Below, one piece after another: positions 31,401 to 40,353 of a stretch of DNA of 64,000 nucleotides (positions within the stretch are counted from its first letter, which is position 1; each line of letters opens with the position of its first letter). The stretch lies in the NCBI RefSeq assembly GCF_014197915.1, contig NZ_JACIGK010000015.1, forward strand, positions 19,323 to 83,322. Direction: 5' to 3'. The notes under the pieces were generated by a model, which worked only from the letters and a program-made list of their open reading frames with translations, searched no databases and was not told the DNA's origin. Both the position numbers and the translations under genes were made by a program. The DNA comes from Roseospira visakhapatnamensis. Its GTDB lineage: Bacteria > Pseudomonadota > Alphaproteobacteria > Rhodospirillales > Rhodospirillaceae.

Positions 31401-32881
31401 CCCTTTCCAGTATCGGTGCCCGCCGCCATCCAGGGCAGGGGATTGATCGGTCGTCCCTTGCGGCGCAATTCAATGTAGAGGACGGGATCGCCACCCCCCA
31501 TCACGCCCACCGGCTCCCCGGCGCGCACGGTCTGGCCCACGCGGCTGTCGATGCGGTTCATCCCGGCGAGAAGGGAATGATATCCGTCCGTATGTTCGAT
31601 GATCAAGAGAAGGCCATACCCTCGGAAGGGGCCGGCGAAGGCCACCATGCCGTCGTAGGGGGCCACCACCTGGGCGCCGGCGCGGGATCGTACCGTGACA
31701 CCCTGGCTCGCGGCGCCCAGATCGTCGGCGTCGCCGAAGCGCGTCACCAGGCGTCCGCGCACCGGCATGGGCATGCCGCCGCGTCCATCGGTGAAGGATC
31801 GCGGCGGGGCCGGCGGCACCGAGGCCACGGTCACCGGGGCCACGGTCACCGGGGCCGGCTCCGTCGCGGTCTCCGCCTCGGCCGGCGCCGGCGGGGTGGC
31901 GGCGTCGGCCTGATCGGCCGCGCTGTCGTTCTGGGCGGCCTGGGTCCGCTCGGCCGCCGCGCGCGCCGCCTGCAGGCGGGCCAGGCGCTCGGCCCGCTCC
32001 AGTTCCATCGCCCGCCGCTGTTCGGCCAGCGCCCGGCGGCGGGCCTCGGCGGCCCGGCGTTCGGCCTCCATGATCTCGCGCCGCCGCCGCTCGGCCTCCA
32101 GGCGGGCGATCAGGTCGCGCAGATCGGAGGCCTCGCGTCCCAGCCGCGCGACCCGCGCCGCCGCCTCGCGCTCCCGCTCCAGGGTATCGCGTTGCAGCGC
32201 CGCCTTGCGGTCGAACAGCGCCTGCATGCGGCCGTGGGCCACCCGCAGGGCCTCGGCCTGGTCGGCGATTTCCGCCTGCTGAACCGTGATCGCGGCGTCC
32301 AGTCCCCGGAGCCGCGCCAGTTCCCGCGCCAGCGCGCGGGCGTTTTCCTCGATACGGGGCACCGCCGCCCGCAACAGGATGGCGCTGCGCACCGTGTCGG
32401 CGGGGGGCGTCGGCTGCACGATCAGGGCCTCCGTGGGCCGCCACGCCAGCCGTTGAAGGGCCGTCAGCACCTGCGCCATCTGGCGGTCGCGGCGCGCCAG
32501 CGCCGCGCCCATGCGGTCCCGCTCGGTGTGCAGGGCCGCGAGGCGATCCTCCAGGGCGGACAGGTTGTCCTCCGCGTCCTGGATGGCGGCGGCGCTTTCG
32601 ATCACCTGTTCGCGCACCCGGCGCACCTCGGCGGCCAGCGCCTCGCGCCGGTCGCGGAGCGCCTGTTCCGCCGCCCGCTCGGCGTCCAGGCGCTCTTCCA
32701 GGGTCCGCAGTTCCGCCGCCGGGTCGGCCGCCCGGGCCGCGTCCGGCGCCACCACCACCGCCAGCCAGACGCCAAGAGCCAGCGCCGCGAGCCTCACCAG
32801 CGGCGCCGTCACCACCCGCCCCAAACGGCGGTGGCGCGGGTCAGGCCATGGCCCCCAGTGGGGTTCCCCGTGGCGCGCCAT
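31397..32881 (-). CDS. envC: EnvC-like murein hydrolase activator (degenerate LytM domain)
   Basis: The 494-residue protein has a signal-like hydrophobic segment (about 24-52), a long Arg/Glu/Ala coiled coil (about 52-290), an Ala/Pro/Glu linker and a C-terminal LytM/M23 domain (about 370-490). The metal-binding His residues are replaced: QGVTV stands for HxGxD and YIELR for HxH. It should therefore activate amidases rather than cut peptidoglycan itself, as EnvC does. The ATG at 32881 has GAGGAGG at ideal spacing although it overlaps gpmI by 41 bases; a GTG at 32815 is the alternative. Confidence 0.9.
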   Translation of the reverse strand: MARHGEPHWGPWPDPRHRRLGRVVTAPLVRLAALALGVWLAVVVAPDAARAADPAAELRTLEERLDAERAAEQALRDRREALAAEVRRVREQVIESAAAIQDAEDNLSALEDRLAALHTERDRMGAALARRDRQMAQVLTALQRLAWRPTEALIVQPTPPADTVRSAILLRAAVPRIEENARALARELARLRGLDAAITVQQAEIADQAEALRVAHGRMQALFDRKAALQRDTLEREREAAARVARLGREASDLRDLIARLEAERRRREIMEAERRAAEARRRALAEQRRAMELERAERLARLQAARAAAERTQAAQNDSAADQADAATPPAPAEAETATEPAPVTVAPVTVASVPPAPPRSFTDGRGGMPMPVRGRLVTRFGDADDLGAASQGVTVRSRAGAQVVAPYDGMVAFAGPFRGYGLLLIIEHTDGYHSLLAGMNRIDSRVGQTVRAGEPVGVMGGGDPVLYIELRRKGRPINPLPWMAAGTDTGKG

Positions 32882-34436
32882 CGGCGGCCTCCTCCGCGTC
32901 CAGCAGGGAGCGTCCCGTCATCTCGGCCGGCTTCGGCAAGCCGAGCAGGGACAGCAGCGTCGGTGCCACGTCGGCGAGGCGCCCCTCGCGCAGGCGGGCG
33001 CCGGCCGGTCCGTTGACCAGCAGCGCGTCCACCTTGCCGACCGTGTGGGCGGTGTGCGGCTCGCCGGTCTCGGGATCGCGCATCAATTCCAGGTTCCCGT
33101 GATCGGCGGTGACCAGCATCACTCCGCCGGCCGCCGTCACCGCGGCCTCCAGGCGCGCGAGACAGGTGTCCACGGTGACGGCGGCGCTCATGGCCGCCTC
33201 CAGGATGCCGGTGTGCCCGACCATGTCACCGTTGGCGTAGTTCAGGATCACCACGTCGAAGCGGCCCGCCTCGATGGCCTCCACCAGACGGTCGGTGACC
33301 TCCGGCGCCGACATCTCGGGCTGGAGGTCGTAGGTGGCCACCTTGGGGCTGGGCACCAGGATCCGTTCCTCGCCCGGGAAGGTGGTTTCCTCGCCGCCGT
33401 TGAAGAAGAACGTGACGTGGGCATACTTCTCGGTCTCGGCGATGCGCACCTGGGTCAGCCCGGCCTCGGACACCACCTCGCCGAAAATGTGGGTCAGCGT
33501 CTCGGGCGGAAACAGCGTGTCCATCCACGCGTTGTGCGCCTTGGAGTACTCCGCCATGCCGGCGGCCCCCGCGAAGCGCACCACGCGGGCGCGGTCGAAG
33601 CCGTCGAAGGCCGGATCCAGCAGGGCGGCGAGGATCTCGCGCGCCCGGTCGGCGCGGAAGTTGGCCATCAGCACGCCGTCGCCGTCGGCCATGCCGGCAT
33701 AGCCGTCGACGACAAGGGGCTTGATGAACTCGTCGGTCTCGCCCGCGTCATAGGCGGCCTGAATGCCGGACAGGGCGTCCTGGGCGGTCACACCGACACC
33801 GTCGACCAGCGCGTTGTAGGCCAGGCCCACGCGATCCCAGCGCTTGTCGCGGTCCATGGCGAAGTAGCGCCCGGACACCACGCCCACCCGGCAGGCGTCG
33901 ATGTCCGCCACATCCTTCAGGAAGCGTTCCAGGTAGCCCTTCCCGGACGAGGGCGGCGTATCGCGCCCGTCCATGAGCGCGTGCACCACCACCGGCACGC
34001 CGGCGGCGGCGACGGCCTTGGTGAGGGCGACCATGTGGTCCTGGTGCGAGTGCACCCCGCCGGGGGACATCAGTCCGATCAGGTGGCAGGTGCCGCCGCT
34101 GTCCTTGAGGCGGTCGATCAGCCCTGTCAGCGCCGGATTGGTGGCCAGCGAGCCGTCGGCCGCGGCCCGGTCGATGCGCGGCAGGTCCTGCATCACCACG
34201 CGCCCGGCGCCCAGGTTCATGTGTCCGACCTCGGAGTTGCCCATCTGGCCATCGGGCAGGCCGACGTCGTCGCCGCTGGTCTCGATCAGCGTGCGTGGGC
34301 AGTCGCGCATCAGCCGGTCCCAGGTGGGCGTTTCCGCCTGGGCGATGGCGTTGTCGGCGGTTTCCTCGCGATGGCCCCAGCCATCCAGGATACACAGCAC
34401 GACGGGACGAGGGCGGGTCTGAACATCGGTGGTCAT
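32841..34436 (-). CDS. gpmI: 2,3-bisphosphoglycerate-independent phosphoglycerate mutase
   Basis: The 531-residue Mn-dependent enzyme interconverts 3- and 2-phosphoglycerate. It has ILDGWG with the first metal Asp, the nucleophile Ser in GQMGNSEVGHMNLGAG, MDGRDTPPSSG, RADRARE, ANGDMVGHTG and TADHGNLE. The ATG at 34436 gives MTTDVQTRPRPVVLCIL. A TTGACG/TAGCAT pair at 34529-34555 on this strand has a short 15-base spacer and may be a weak promoter. Confidence 0.97.
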   Translation of the reverse strand: MTTDVQTRPRPVVLCILDGWGHREETADNAIAQAETPTWDRLMRDCPRTLIETSGDDVGLPDGQMGNSEVGHMNLGAGRVVMQDLPRIDRAAADGSLATNPALTGLIDRLKDSGGTCHLIGLMSPGGVHSHQDHMVALTKAVAAAGVPVVVHALMDGRDTPPSSGKGYLERFLKDVADIDACRVGVVSGRYFAMDRDKRWDRVGLAYNALVDGVGVTAQDALSGIQAAYDAGETDEFIKPLVVDGYAGMADGDGVLMANFRADRAREILAALLDPAFDGFDRARVVRFAGAAGMAEYSKAHNAWMDTLFPPETLTHIFGEVVSEAGLTQVRIAETEKYAHVTFFFNGGEETTFPGEERILVPSPKVATYDLQPEMSAPEVTDRLVEAIEAGRFDVVILNYANGDMVGHTGILEAAMSAAVTVDTCLARLEAAVTAAGGVMLVTADHGNLELMRDPETGEPHTAHTVGKVDALLVNGPAGARLREGRLADVAPTLLSLLGLPKPAEMTGRSLLDAEEAADGAPRGTPLGAMA

Positions 34437-34647
34437 GGCGTGGAGTGTCCTGTCGCTTTCGAGGCATGACGCGCCGTCCGCCCCCGTGGGGCGCGCGCAT
34501 CCGTTGGAAGGGGTCGCCACCCTCGCGCATGCTAGCACAGTTTGGCCGGCGTCAAGGGAGGGGACGAGTGGGTGTCCCAAGATGTGGGGGCGCACCCGGA
34601 TGGCGTCACCCCCGCGTCGGTCTCTTCGCGGCGCGGTCATGGAACCG

Positions 34648-35106
34648 TCACGCGCGGTGATAGGGGTGTCCCTCCAGGATGCACTGGGCACGGAACACCT
34701 GCTCGGCCAGCATGGGCCGCACCAGCATGTGCGGCCAGGTCATCGGGCCGAGCGACAGCACCAGGTGGGCGCGCGCCAGAACCGCCGGGTCGTGGCCGTC
34801 GGCGCCGCCGATCAGGAACGCCACGGTGCGCGTTCCGGAATCGCGCTGGCGTCCCAGGTGCTCGGCCAGGGCCTCGCTGGACAGCGGCCGCCCGGTGCCG
34901 TCCAACACGACGACATGGGCATCGCCCGGCGTGGCGTCCAGCAGCAATCGTCCGTCCCGGGCACGCCGTTCTGCCACCGGCAGGGGCCGGCGGTCGTCGA
35001 CCTCGCGCACCGTCAGCGGCCACCGCAGGCGCTCGGCGTAGGCCGTCAGGAGGTCGGCCTCCGGACCGCGCCGGAGCCGCCCGACGGCGATCACCAGCAG
35101 GTTCAT
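34648..35106 (-). CDS. rlmH: 23S rRNA (pseudouridine-1915-N3)-methyltransferase
   Basis: The 152-residue SPOUT methyltransferase modifies helix 69 of 23S rRNA. It has LIGGADGHD, the knotted C-terminus LSLGPMTWPHMLVRPML, and the ending EQVFRAQCI plus GHPYHRA. Length matches the family. It lies 46 bases after rsfS, the normal order in alphaproteobacteria. Confidence 0.97.
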   Translation of the reverse strand: MNLLVIAVGRLRRGPEADLLTAYAERLRWPLTVREVDDRRPLPVAERRARDGRLLLDATPGDAHVVVLDGTGRPLSSEALAEHLGRQRDSGTRTVAFLIGGADGHDPAVLARAHLVLSLGPMTWPHMLVRPMLAEQVFRAQCILEGHPYHRA

Positions 35107-35152
35107 GGCCGCGCGTCCGGGTGTCGGCGGGCCGGACGTCCCGGCCCGGGCC

Positions 35153-35617
35153 TCATCGGGTGGCGACCATCAGGCCCGGTCCCGTGGCGGCCGCCGCCGA
35201 CGACATCGCCGGCGTCACCACCGCCGGGGAGAGGGCCCCGTCCGGCAGGGTCCCCCGGGCGGGCGCCGGCACGCTCGGCAGGCCCCACATCTTTTCCAGG
35301 TTGTAGAAGGCGCGGACCTCGGGGCGGAACAGATGCACGACAACGTCCCCGGCATCGATCAGCACCCAATCGCACTGGGCGGCGCCCTCCACCGAGGGAC
35401 GCAGGCCGACCCCCTTCAGCGCCTCCACCAGGTGATCGGCCAGGGCGCCCACGTGGCGGGCCGACTGGCCCGAGGCGATGACCATGGCGTCGGCATAGTC
35501 GGTCTTGCCCGCCAGGTCGATAGAGACCAGATCCTCGGCCTTATGGTCGGCGAGGCTGGATTCGATGAGTCCGACGACGTGGCCTACGTGCGCCGGGTCG
35601 AAGGTTGCGGTGGGTAT
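35153..35617 (-). CDS. rsfS: Ribosomal silencing factor RsfS, probable AUA start codon
   Basis: RsfS binds ribosomal protein uL14 and blocks subunit joining. Conserved text runs KAEDLVSIDLAGKTDYADAMVIASGQSARHVGA, then CDWVLIDAGDVVVHLF and FYNLEKMWG (residues 33-120). The frame upstream of MVIASG stays open back to a TGA at 35632-35630 but has no ATG, GTG or TTG. Starting at the ATG at 35485 would delete about 44 residues, including a conserved core strand. An ATA at 35617 lies 7 bases after AAAGGACAG and gives a natural-looking N-terminus (MPTATFDPAHVG if read as Met). The last 35 residues are an Ala/Pro tail. The family call is secure; the start is inferred. Confidence 0.9.
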   Translation of the reverse strand: MPTATFDPAHVGHVVGLIESSLADHKAEDLVSIDLAGKTDYADAMVIASGQSARHVGALADHLVEALKGVGLRPSVEGAAQCDWVLIDAGDVVVHLFRPEVRAFYNLEKMWGLPSVPAPARGTLPDGALSPAVVTPAMSSAAAATGPGLMVATR

Positions 35618-35691
35618 GGGTCTGTCCTTTCATGACACGAGGGGTCCCAACGGAGGGTCCCGGGAAGGGTCCAGGGCTGTTCGGGTCGTTT

Positions 35692-36330
35692 TCAGGCCGG
35701 CTCGCACGGCGACGCCGCCGCTCCCAGGCCGGCCCGGATCGCCGTGGCCGAGGCGGCATGCCGGCGAATGGGCAGGAACACCCAGGCCGGCGGCGGCGAG
35801 TCGGCCAGCCGCGTGGCGGCGCCCAGCGCCAGCCGATGGCCGGACAGACGGCGCGCGGCCGGCGCGGAGACCGAGACCAAAGAGTACCCCGGCCGGTCAA
35901 ACACCGCAACCGGAACGGTTTCCAGGATGGCGGTCCAGGATCGCCAGCGATGGAACTGTGCCAGATTGTCGGCGCCCATCAGCCAGACGAAGCGAACACG
36001 CGGAAAGCGCCGCCGCAGGGCCCTCAGGGTGTCGATGGTGTAGCGTGTGCCCAGGGCCGCCTCGATCCCCGTGGGCACCAGGCGCGGATGGCGCCGCGCC
36101 AGGGCCTGGGCGCTGGCCAGGCGCGTCGCCTGGGAGGCCATGGGATGGCCCGCCTTGAGCGGATTGCCCGGCGAGACCAGCCACCAGACCTGATCCAGGG
36201 CGAGTCGCCGCAGGGCCTCCCGGCCGATGTGGCGATGGCCCTCGTGGGCCGGGTTGAACGATCCCCCCAGCAGACCGACGCGGATGCGGCGGCCGTCTCC
36301 ATAGGGGGGTGGGCGCAGGAAGCGGGACAT
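35692..36330 (-). CDS. nadD: Nicotinate-nucleotide adenylyltransferase
   Basis: The 212-residue enzyme adenylates nicotinate mononucleotide in NAD synthesis. It has the nucleotidyltransferase motif GLLGGSFNPAHEGHRHI, TRYTIDTLR, LMGADNLAQFHRW and, near the C-terminus, ASATAIRAGL in the place of the usual ISST-x-IR motif. Start set at the ATG giving MSRFLRPPPYG; two GTG codons lie 4-5 codons upstream. It is the first gene of the leftward nadD-to-rppH cluster. Confidence 0.95.
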   Translation of the reverse strand: MSRFLRPPPYGDGRRIRVGLLGGSFNPAHEGHRHIGREALRRLALDQVWWLVSPGNPLKAGHPMASQATRLASAQALARRHPRLVPTGIEAALGTRYTIDTLRALRRRFPRVRFVWLMGADNLAQFHRWRSWTAILETVPVAVFDRPGYSLVSVSAPAARRLSGHRLALGAATRLADSPPPAWVFLPIRRHAASATAIRAGLGAAASPCEPA

Positions 36331-36399
36331 GCAGGCCACCACGGGGCAACCAGGTGGGCAGGGGGGCAGGCGAACCGGGACGTCCGGGACGGCGTGCCG

Positions 36400-37317
36400 T
36401 CACGGCCCCGGCTCGACCGGTGCGTCCACCAGGACATCGGCGAGCACCTCGGCCAGGGTGTCCGTCCAGGACCGTGGCGTGACTCCGAAGGTGGACCGCA
36501 CTTTATCCGTGCACAAGACCGAATTGGCCGGCCGCCGCGCCGGGGTGGGATAGTCGGCCGTGGCGATCGGATGCACCGGCGGCGTCTTGCCGGTGCGCGC
36601 CGACTGGGCGGCGACGATGGCGCTGGCGAAGCCGTGCCAGGTGGTCGGTCCCGCGCCCACCAGATGATAGGTGCCCCAGGCGCCCTCGCGGCCCTCCAGC
36701 ACGAGCTGGCGGGCGATCTCCACCACCATCCGGGCGATGTCATGGGCCGCCGTCGGGCAGCCGTGCTGGTCGGCCACCACCCGCAACGCGGGCTTCTCGG
36801 CCGCCAGACGCAGCATGGTCTTGACGAAGTTCTTGCCGTGGGCGCTGAACACCCAGGCGGTGCGCAGGATCACATGGCGGGCGCACTCGGCACGCACCGC
36901 CTCCTCGCCGGCCAGCTTGGAGCGCCCGTAGGCGCCGAGCGGCCGGACCGGGTCGTCCTCGACATAGGGGCCGTCCTTGGCGCCGTCGAACACGTAGTCC
37001 GTGGACAGGTGAATCAGCGGGATCCCGGCGGCGGCGCAGGCCCTGGCCAGGGCGCGCGGCCCGTCGCCATTGACCCGCGTGGCCAGGTCCTCGTTCTCCT
37101 CCGCCGCGTCCACGGCGGTGTAGGCGGCGGTGTTGACGACCAGGGCGATGTCCCCGCCCAGGATCGCCGCCTCCGCCGCCTCGGGATCGGTCAGGTCCAG
37201 GGTCTCGCGCCCGATCACCACCGGCTCCAGGCCGGCGGGCCAGGCGGCGCGGGCCAGATCCCGGCCCACCTGGCCGGTCCGGCCGGTGACCAGGACCCGC
37301 CGTGGCGTCGTCGTCAT
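36400..37317 (-). CDS. rfbD: dTDP-4-dehydrorhamnose reductase
   Basis: The 305-residue extended-SDR enzyme performs the last step of dTDP-L-rhamnose synthesis. It has the cofactor motif [30 protein letters not shown] and catalytic YGRSK, and the typical ending [10 protein letters not shown]. Its ATG overlaps the rfbB stop by 4 bases, showing translational coupling. Confidence 0.96.
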   Translation of the reverse strand: MTTTPRRVLVTGRTGQVGRDLARAAWPAGLEPVVIGRETLDLTDPEAAEAAILGGDIALVVNTAAYTAVDAAEENEDLATRVNGDGPRALARACAAAGIPLIHLSTDYVFDGAKDGPYVEDDPVRPLGAYGRSKLAGEEAVRAECARHVILRTAWVFSAHGKNFVKTMLRLAAEKPALRVVADQHGCPTAAHDIARMVVEIARQLVLEGREGAWGTYHLVGAGPTTWHGFASAIVAAQSARTGKTPPVHPIATADYPTPARRPANSVLCTDKVRSTFGVTPRSWTDTLAEVLADVLVDAPVEPGP

Positions 37318-38381
37318 GCGTTCACGCCCAGGCGCTGACCGTTGTAGACGCCGTCGCGCAACGGCTGCCACCACTTCGGATTGTCCAGATACCACTGCAC
37401 GGTCTGGCGGATGCCGCCGGCGAAGTCGTGGCGCGGCGCCCATCCCAGGGCGCGGTGGATCTTGGTGGCATCGATGGCGTAGCGGAAATCGTGGCCCGGT
37501 CGATCGGTGACGAAGGTGATCAGCTCCCGCCGGGGCCGTCCGCTGGGGCGCAGGTCATCGAGGGTATCGCAGATGGTCTCGACGACATCCAGATTCCGCC
37601 GCTCGCTGTCGCCGCCCACGTTGTAGCTCTCGCCCACCTTGCCCAGGGTCAGGACCGTCCACAGGGCGCGGGCATGGTCCTCGACATGGAGCCAGTCGCG
37701 CACGTTCTCGCCCTTGCCGTAGACGGGCAACGGCTTGCCCTCCAGGCCGTTCAGGATCATGAGCGGGATCAGTTTCTCCGGGAACTGGCGCGGGCCGTAG
37801 TTGTTGGAGCAGTTGGACAGGACCACCGGCAGGCCGTAGGTGTGGTGCCAGGCGCGCACCAGGTGGTCCGATCCCGCCTTGGACGCCGAGTAGGGGCTGT
37901 TGGGCTGGTAGGGCGTCTCCTCGGTGAACAGGCCGGTGTCGCCCAGCGTGCCGAACACCTCGTCGGTGGACACGTGGTGGAACCGGAAGTCGCCCTGGCG
38001 CTCGGTCGGCAACGCCTTCCAGTGCGCGCGCGCGGCCTCCAGAATCTGATAGGTGCCCACCAGGTTGGTGTCGATGAAGTCGGCCGGCCCGTCGATGGAG
38101 CGGTCCACATGACTTTCCGCCGCCAGATGCATGATGGCGTCGGGGTCGTGGCGCGCCAGCACGTCCCGCAGGCGGGCCCCGTCGCGAATGTCCGCCCGCT
38201 CGAACGCATAGCGCGGCGCCGTCAGGGGATCGGTCACCACGTCGGCCAGGGACGCGGGATTGGCCGCGTAGGTAAGCGCGTCCAGGTTCACCACCCGCGC
38301 CTCGGTGTGTTCCAGGATATGACGCACCACAGCGGACCCGATGAACCCGCAGCCACCGGTGACAAGGACCTTCACGACCAT
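37314..38381 (-). CDS. rfbB: dTDP-glucose 4,6-dehydratase
   Basis: The 355-residue enzyme converts dTDP-glucose to dTDP-4-keto-6-deoxyglucose. Motifs are [13 protein letters not shown] for NAD binding, [23 protein letters not shown], the catalytic [10 protein letters not shown] and [11 protein letters not shown]. It is the first gene of the rfbBD pair and is divergent from rfbC across 224 bases. The rfbA thymidylyltransferase gene is not in the window. Confidence 0.97.
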   Translation of the reverse strand: MVVKVLVTGGCGFIGSAVVRHILEHTEARVVNLDALTYAANPASLADVVTDPLTAPRYAFERADIRDGARLRDVLARHDPDAIMHLAAESHVDRSIDGPADFIDTNLVGTYQILEAARAHWKALPTERQGDFRFHHVSTDEVFGTLGDTGLFTEETPYQPNSPYSASKAGSDHLVRAWHHTYGLPVVLSNCSNNYGPRQFPEKLIPLMILNGLEGKPLPVYGKGENVRDWLHVEDHARALWTVLTLGKVGESYNVGGDSERRNLDVVETICDTLDDLRPSGRPRRELITFVTDRPGHDFRYAIDATKIHRALGWAPRHDFAGGIRQTVQWYLDNPKWWQPLRDGVYNGQRLGVNA

Positions 38382-38605
38382 TGCTCCATAGTTTTCCGCC
38401 CGCCGATGTCAGGCGTGGCCACCTCGACCCACCCCATCGGCGGCCGGTATAGCGGAACGCCCAAGCCCCTGTCATGCGCTTTCGCGGGGACGCGGTTTCT
38501 CCTTGTCGGCGCGACGCGCGATGCGGTAACCCGGCCCCGACACGGCTCCCCGGCGCCAGCGGGCTGCGCTGACACAAGGAAGCGGACATAAGGAAAGAGA
38601 CGGCC

Positions 38606-39169
38606 ATGCAGGTCACGGCGACGGACATCCCCGAGGTCAAGCTCATCACGCCCCGCCTGTTCGGCGATCATCGCGGTTTCTTCTCGGAAACCTACAACAG
38701 GCGCGCCCTGGCCGAAGCCGGCATCACCCTCGACTTCGTGCAGGACAATCATTCCAAGTCGGCGCGGCCCGGCACGCTGCGCGGCCTGCACTTCCAGACG
38801 CCGCCGGCCTCCCAGGCCAAGCTGGTCCGCGTGGTGCGCGGCGCCGTCTGGGACGTGGCGGTGGACCTGCGCCAAGGCTCGCCCACCTTCGGCCGCTGGG
38901 TCGGCGCGGAACTGAGCGCCGAGAACTGGACCCAGATCCTGGTTCCCGCCGGGTTCGCCCACGGCTTCGTCACCCTGCTCGCGGACACCGAGGTGGAGTA
39001 CAAGGTCACGGCCTATTACGCGCCCGACCATGACAAGGGGCTGGCCTGGAACGACCCGGATCTGGCTATCGACTGGCCCCTGCCGCCGGGCGTGGACCAG
39101 CCGATCCTGTCGGACAAGGATACCCGCCAGCCACGCTTCGCCGAGCTGCCGTCGGTGTTCACCGTCTGA
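38606..39169 (+). CDS. rfbC: dTDP-4-dehydrorhamnose 3,5-epimerase
   Basis: The 187-residue cupin enzyme has DHRGFFSETYN, QDNHSKSARPGTLRGLHFQ with the catalytic His, the Asp in VWDVAVDLR and the Tyr in YKVTAYYAP. It acts between RfbB and RfbD in rhamnose nucleotide synthesis. AAGGAAAGAG precedes the ATG. It is transcribed away from rfbBD and ends 30 bases before the convergent BMP-family gene. Confidence 0.97.
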   Translation: MQVTATDIPEVKLITPRLFGDHRGFFSETYNRRALAEAGITLDFVQDNHSKSARPGTLRGLHFQTPPASQAKLVRVVRGAVWDVAVDLRQGSPTFGRWVGAELSAENWTQILVPAGFAHGFVTLLADTEVEYKVTAYYAPDHDKGLAWNDPDLAIDWPLPPGVDQPILSDKDTRQPRFAELPSVFTV

Positions 39170-39199
39170 TCCCGGTCGTCCCTGGCCGGGACGGGCCCG

Positions 39200-40321
39200 T
39201 CAGCGCGGGGCCTGGCCCTGAACGCCCTCGACAAACCAGTCCATGCTCAGCAGCGCGCCGTCGTCGGGGGCCTCGCCCTCGGCCACGCGCTCCGTGCCCG
39301 CCTGGTCGGTCAGCGGTCCGGCCAGGGGATGCAAGGTCCCGGTCTCGATGCCCGTGCGCGCGGCCTCGGCGGCGGCCACCACGGTGTCGGGCAGGGCCGT
39401 GTTGTAGTCGGAGATGGCCACCATGCCACTGGCCAGGCCGCCCCAGGTGTCGCCGCTGGTCCAGGTGCCGTCCAGCACCGCGCGGGTCCGCTCGATGTAG
39501 TAGCCGCGCCAGTCGTCGACGATGGCGGTCAGGTGCGCCTCGGGACCGAACGCGCTCATGTCGGTGGCCTGGCCGAAGGCGTACAGCCCCTTCTCGGCGG
39601 CCACCTGCACGGGCGCCGGACTGTCGGTGTGCTGGGACAGCACGTCGGCGCCCTGGGCCACCAGGGTCTCGGCGGCCTCGCGCTCCTTGCCCGGGTCATA
39701 CCAGGAGTTCACCCAGATCACCTTGACCGTGGCCTCGGGATTGACCGAGCGCAGGCCCTGGGTGAAGGCGTTGATGCCGCGCACCACCTCGGGGATGGGC
39801 ACCGCGCCCACGTAGCCGATGACGTTGGTCTTGGTCATCAGGCCGGCGATGACGCCGATCACGTAGCGGCCCTCGTAGAAGCGCGCGGCATAGGTGGCGA
39901 CGTTGTCGGCGCGCTTGTAGCCGGTGCAGTGCTCGAACACCACGTCGGGGAAGCTCTTGGCCACCTTCAGCGTCGCGTTCATGAAGCCGAACGAGGTGGC
40001 GAAGATCAGCCCGTGCCCGCCACTGGCGAGCTGGGCAACCACCCGCTCGGCGTCGGCGCCCTCGGGCACGCTTTCCACATAGGTGGTGGAGATGGCGTCG
40101 CCCAGGTCGGCCTCCAGGGCCAGGCGACCCTGGTCGTGCTGGTAGGACCAGCCGTAGTCGCCCACCGGGCCGACGTAGACGAACCCGACCTTCAGGGGAT
40201 CGGCGGCGCGCGCGCGGTCGGCGGACAGGCCGGAGGCGGCCAGCAGGGTCCCGGCGGCGGCGCCGGCGGCCAGCGAACGGCGGGACAGCACGGGGCCGCC
40301 GGAACGGATCAGAGTCCGCAT
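39200..40321 (-). CDS. BMP-family ABC transporter substrate-binding protein (nucleoside-type)
   Basis: The 373-residue protein has a Tat-like signal (SRRSLAAGAAAG, cleavage near ARA-AD). It continues as a basic membrane protein (Bmp/PnrA) domain: VGFVYVGPVGDYGWSYQHDQG, FATSFGFMN, VIGYVGAVPIPEVVRGINAF and WVNSWYDPGKE. PnrA/NupN-type proteins bind purine nucleosides; others bind related compounds. GGGAGAGACCCC precedes the ATG. It follows two permeases and an ATPase on the same strand, an intact importer. Confidence 0.92.
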   Translation of the reverse strand: MRTLIRSGGPVLSRRSLAAGAAAGTLLAASGLSADRARAADPLKVGFVYVGPVGDYGWSYQHDQGRLALEADLGDAISTTYVESVPEGADAERVVAQLASGGHGLIFATSFGFMNATLKVAKSFPDVVFEHCTGYKRADNVATYAARFYEGRYVIGVIAGLMTKTNVIGYVGAVPIPEVVRGINAFTQGLRSVNPEATVKVIWVNSWYDPGKEREAAETLVAQGADVLSQHTDSPAPVQVAAEKGLYAFGQATDMSAFGPEAHLTAIVDDWRGYYIERTRAVLDGTWTSGDTWGGLASGMVAISDYNTALPDTVVAAAEAARTGIETGTLHPLAGPLTDQAGTERVAEGEAPDDGALLSMDWFVEGVQGQAPR

Positions 40322-40353
40322 GGGGTCTCTCCCTTCTTTTGGGGGCAATGGAG

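Noticed and set aside
35541-35909. Leftward ORF ending MKGQTHTHRNLRPGARR
   Set aside because: It overlaps nadD in another frame and is Arg/Pro-rich. Its ATG at 35633 lies where rsfS begins but in the wrong frame.
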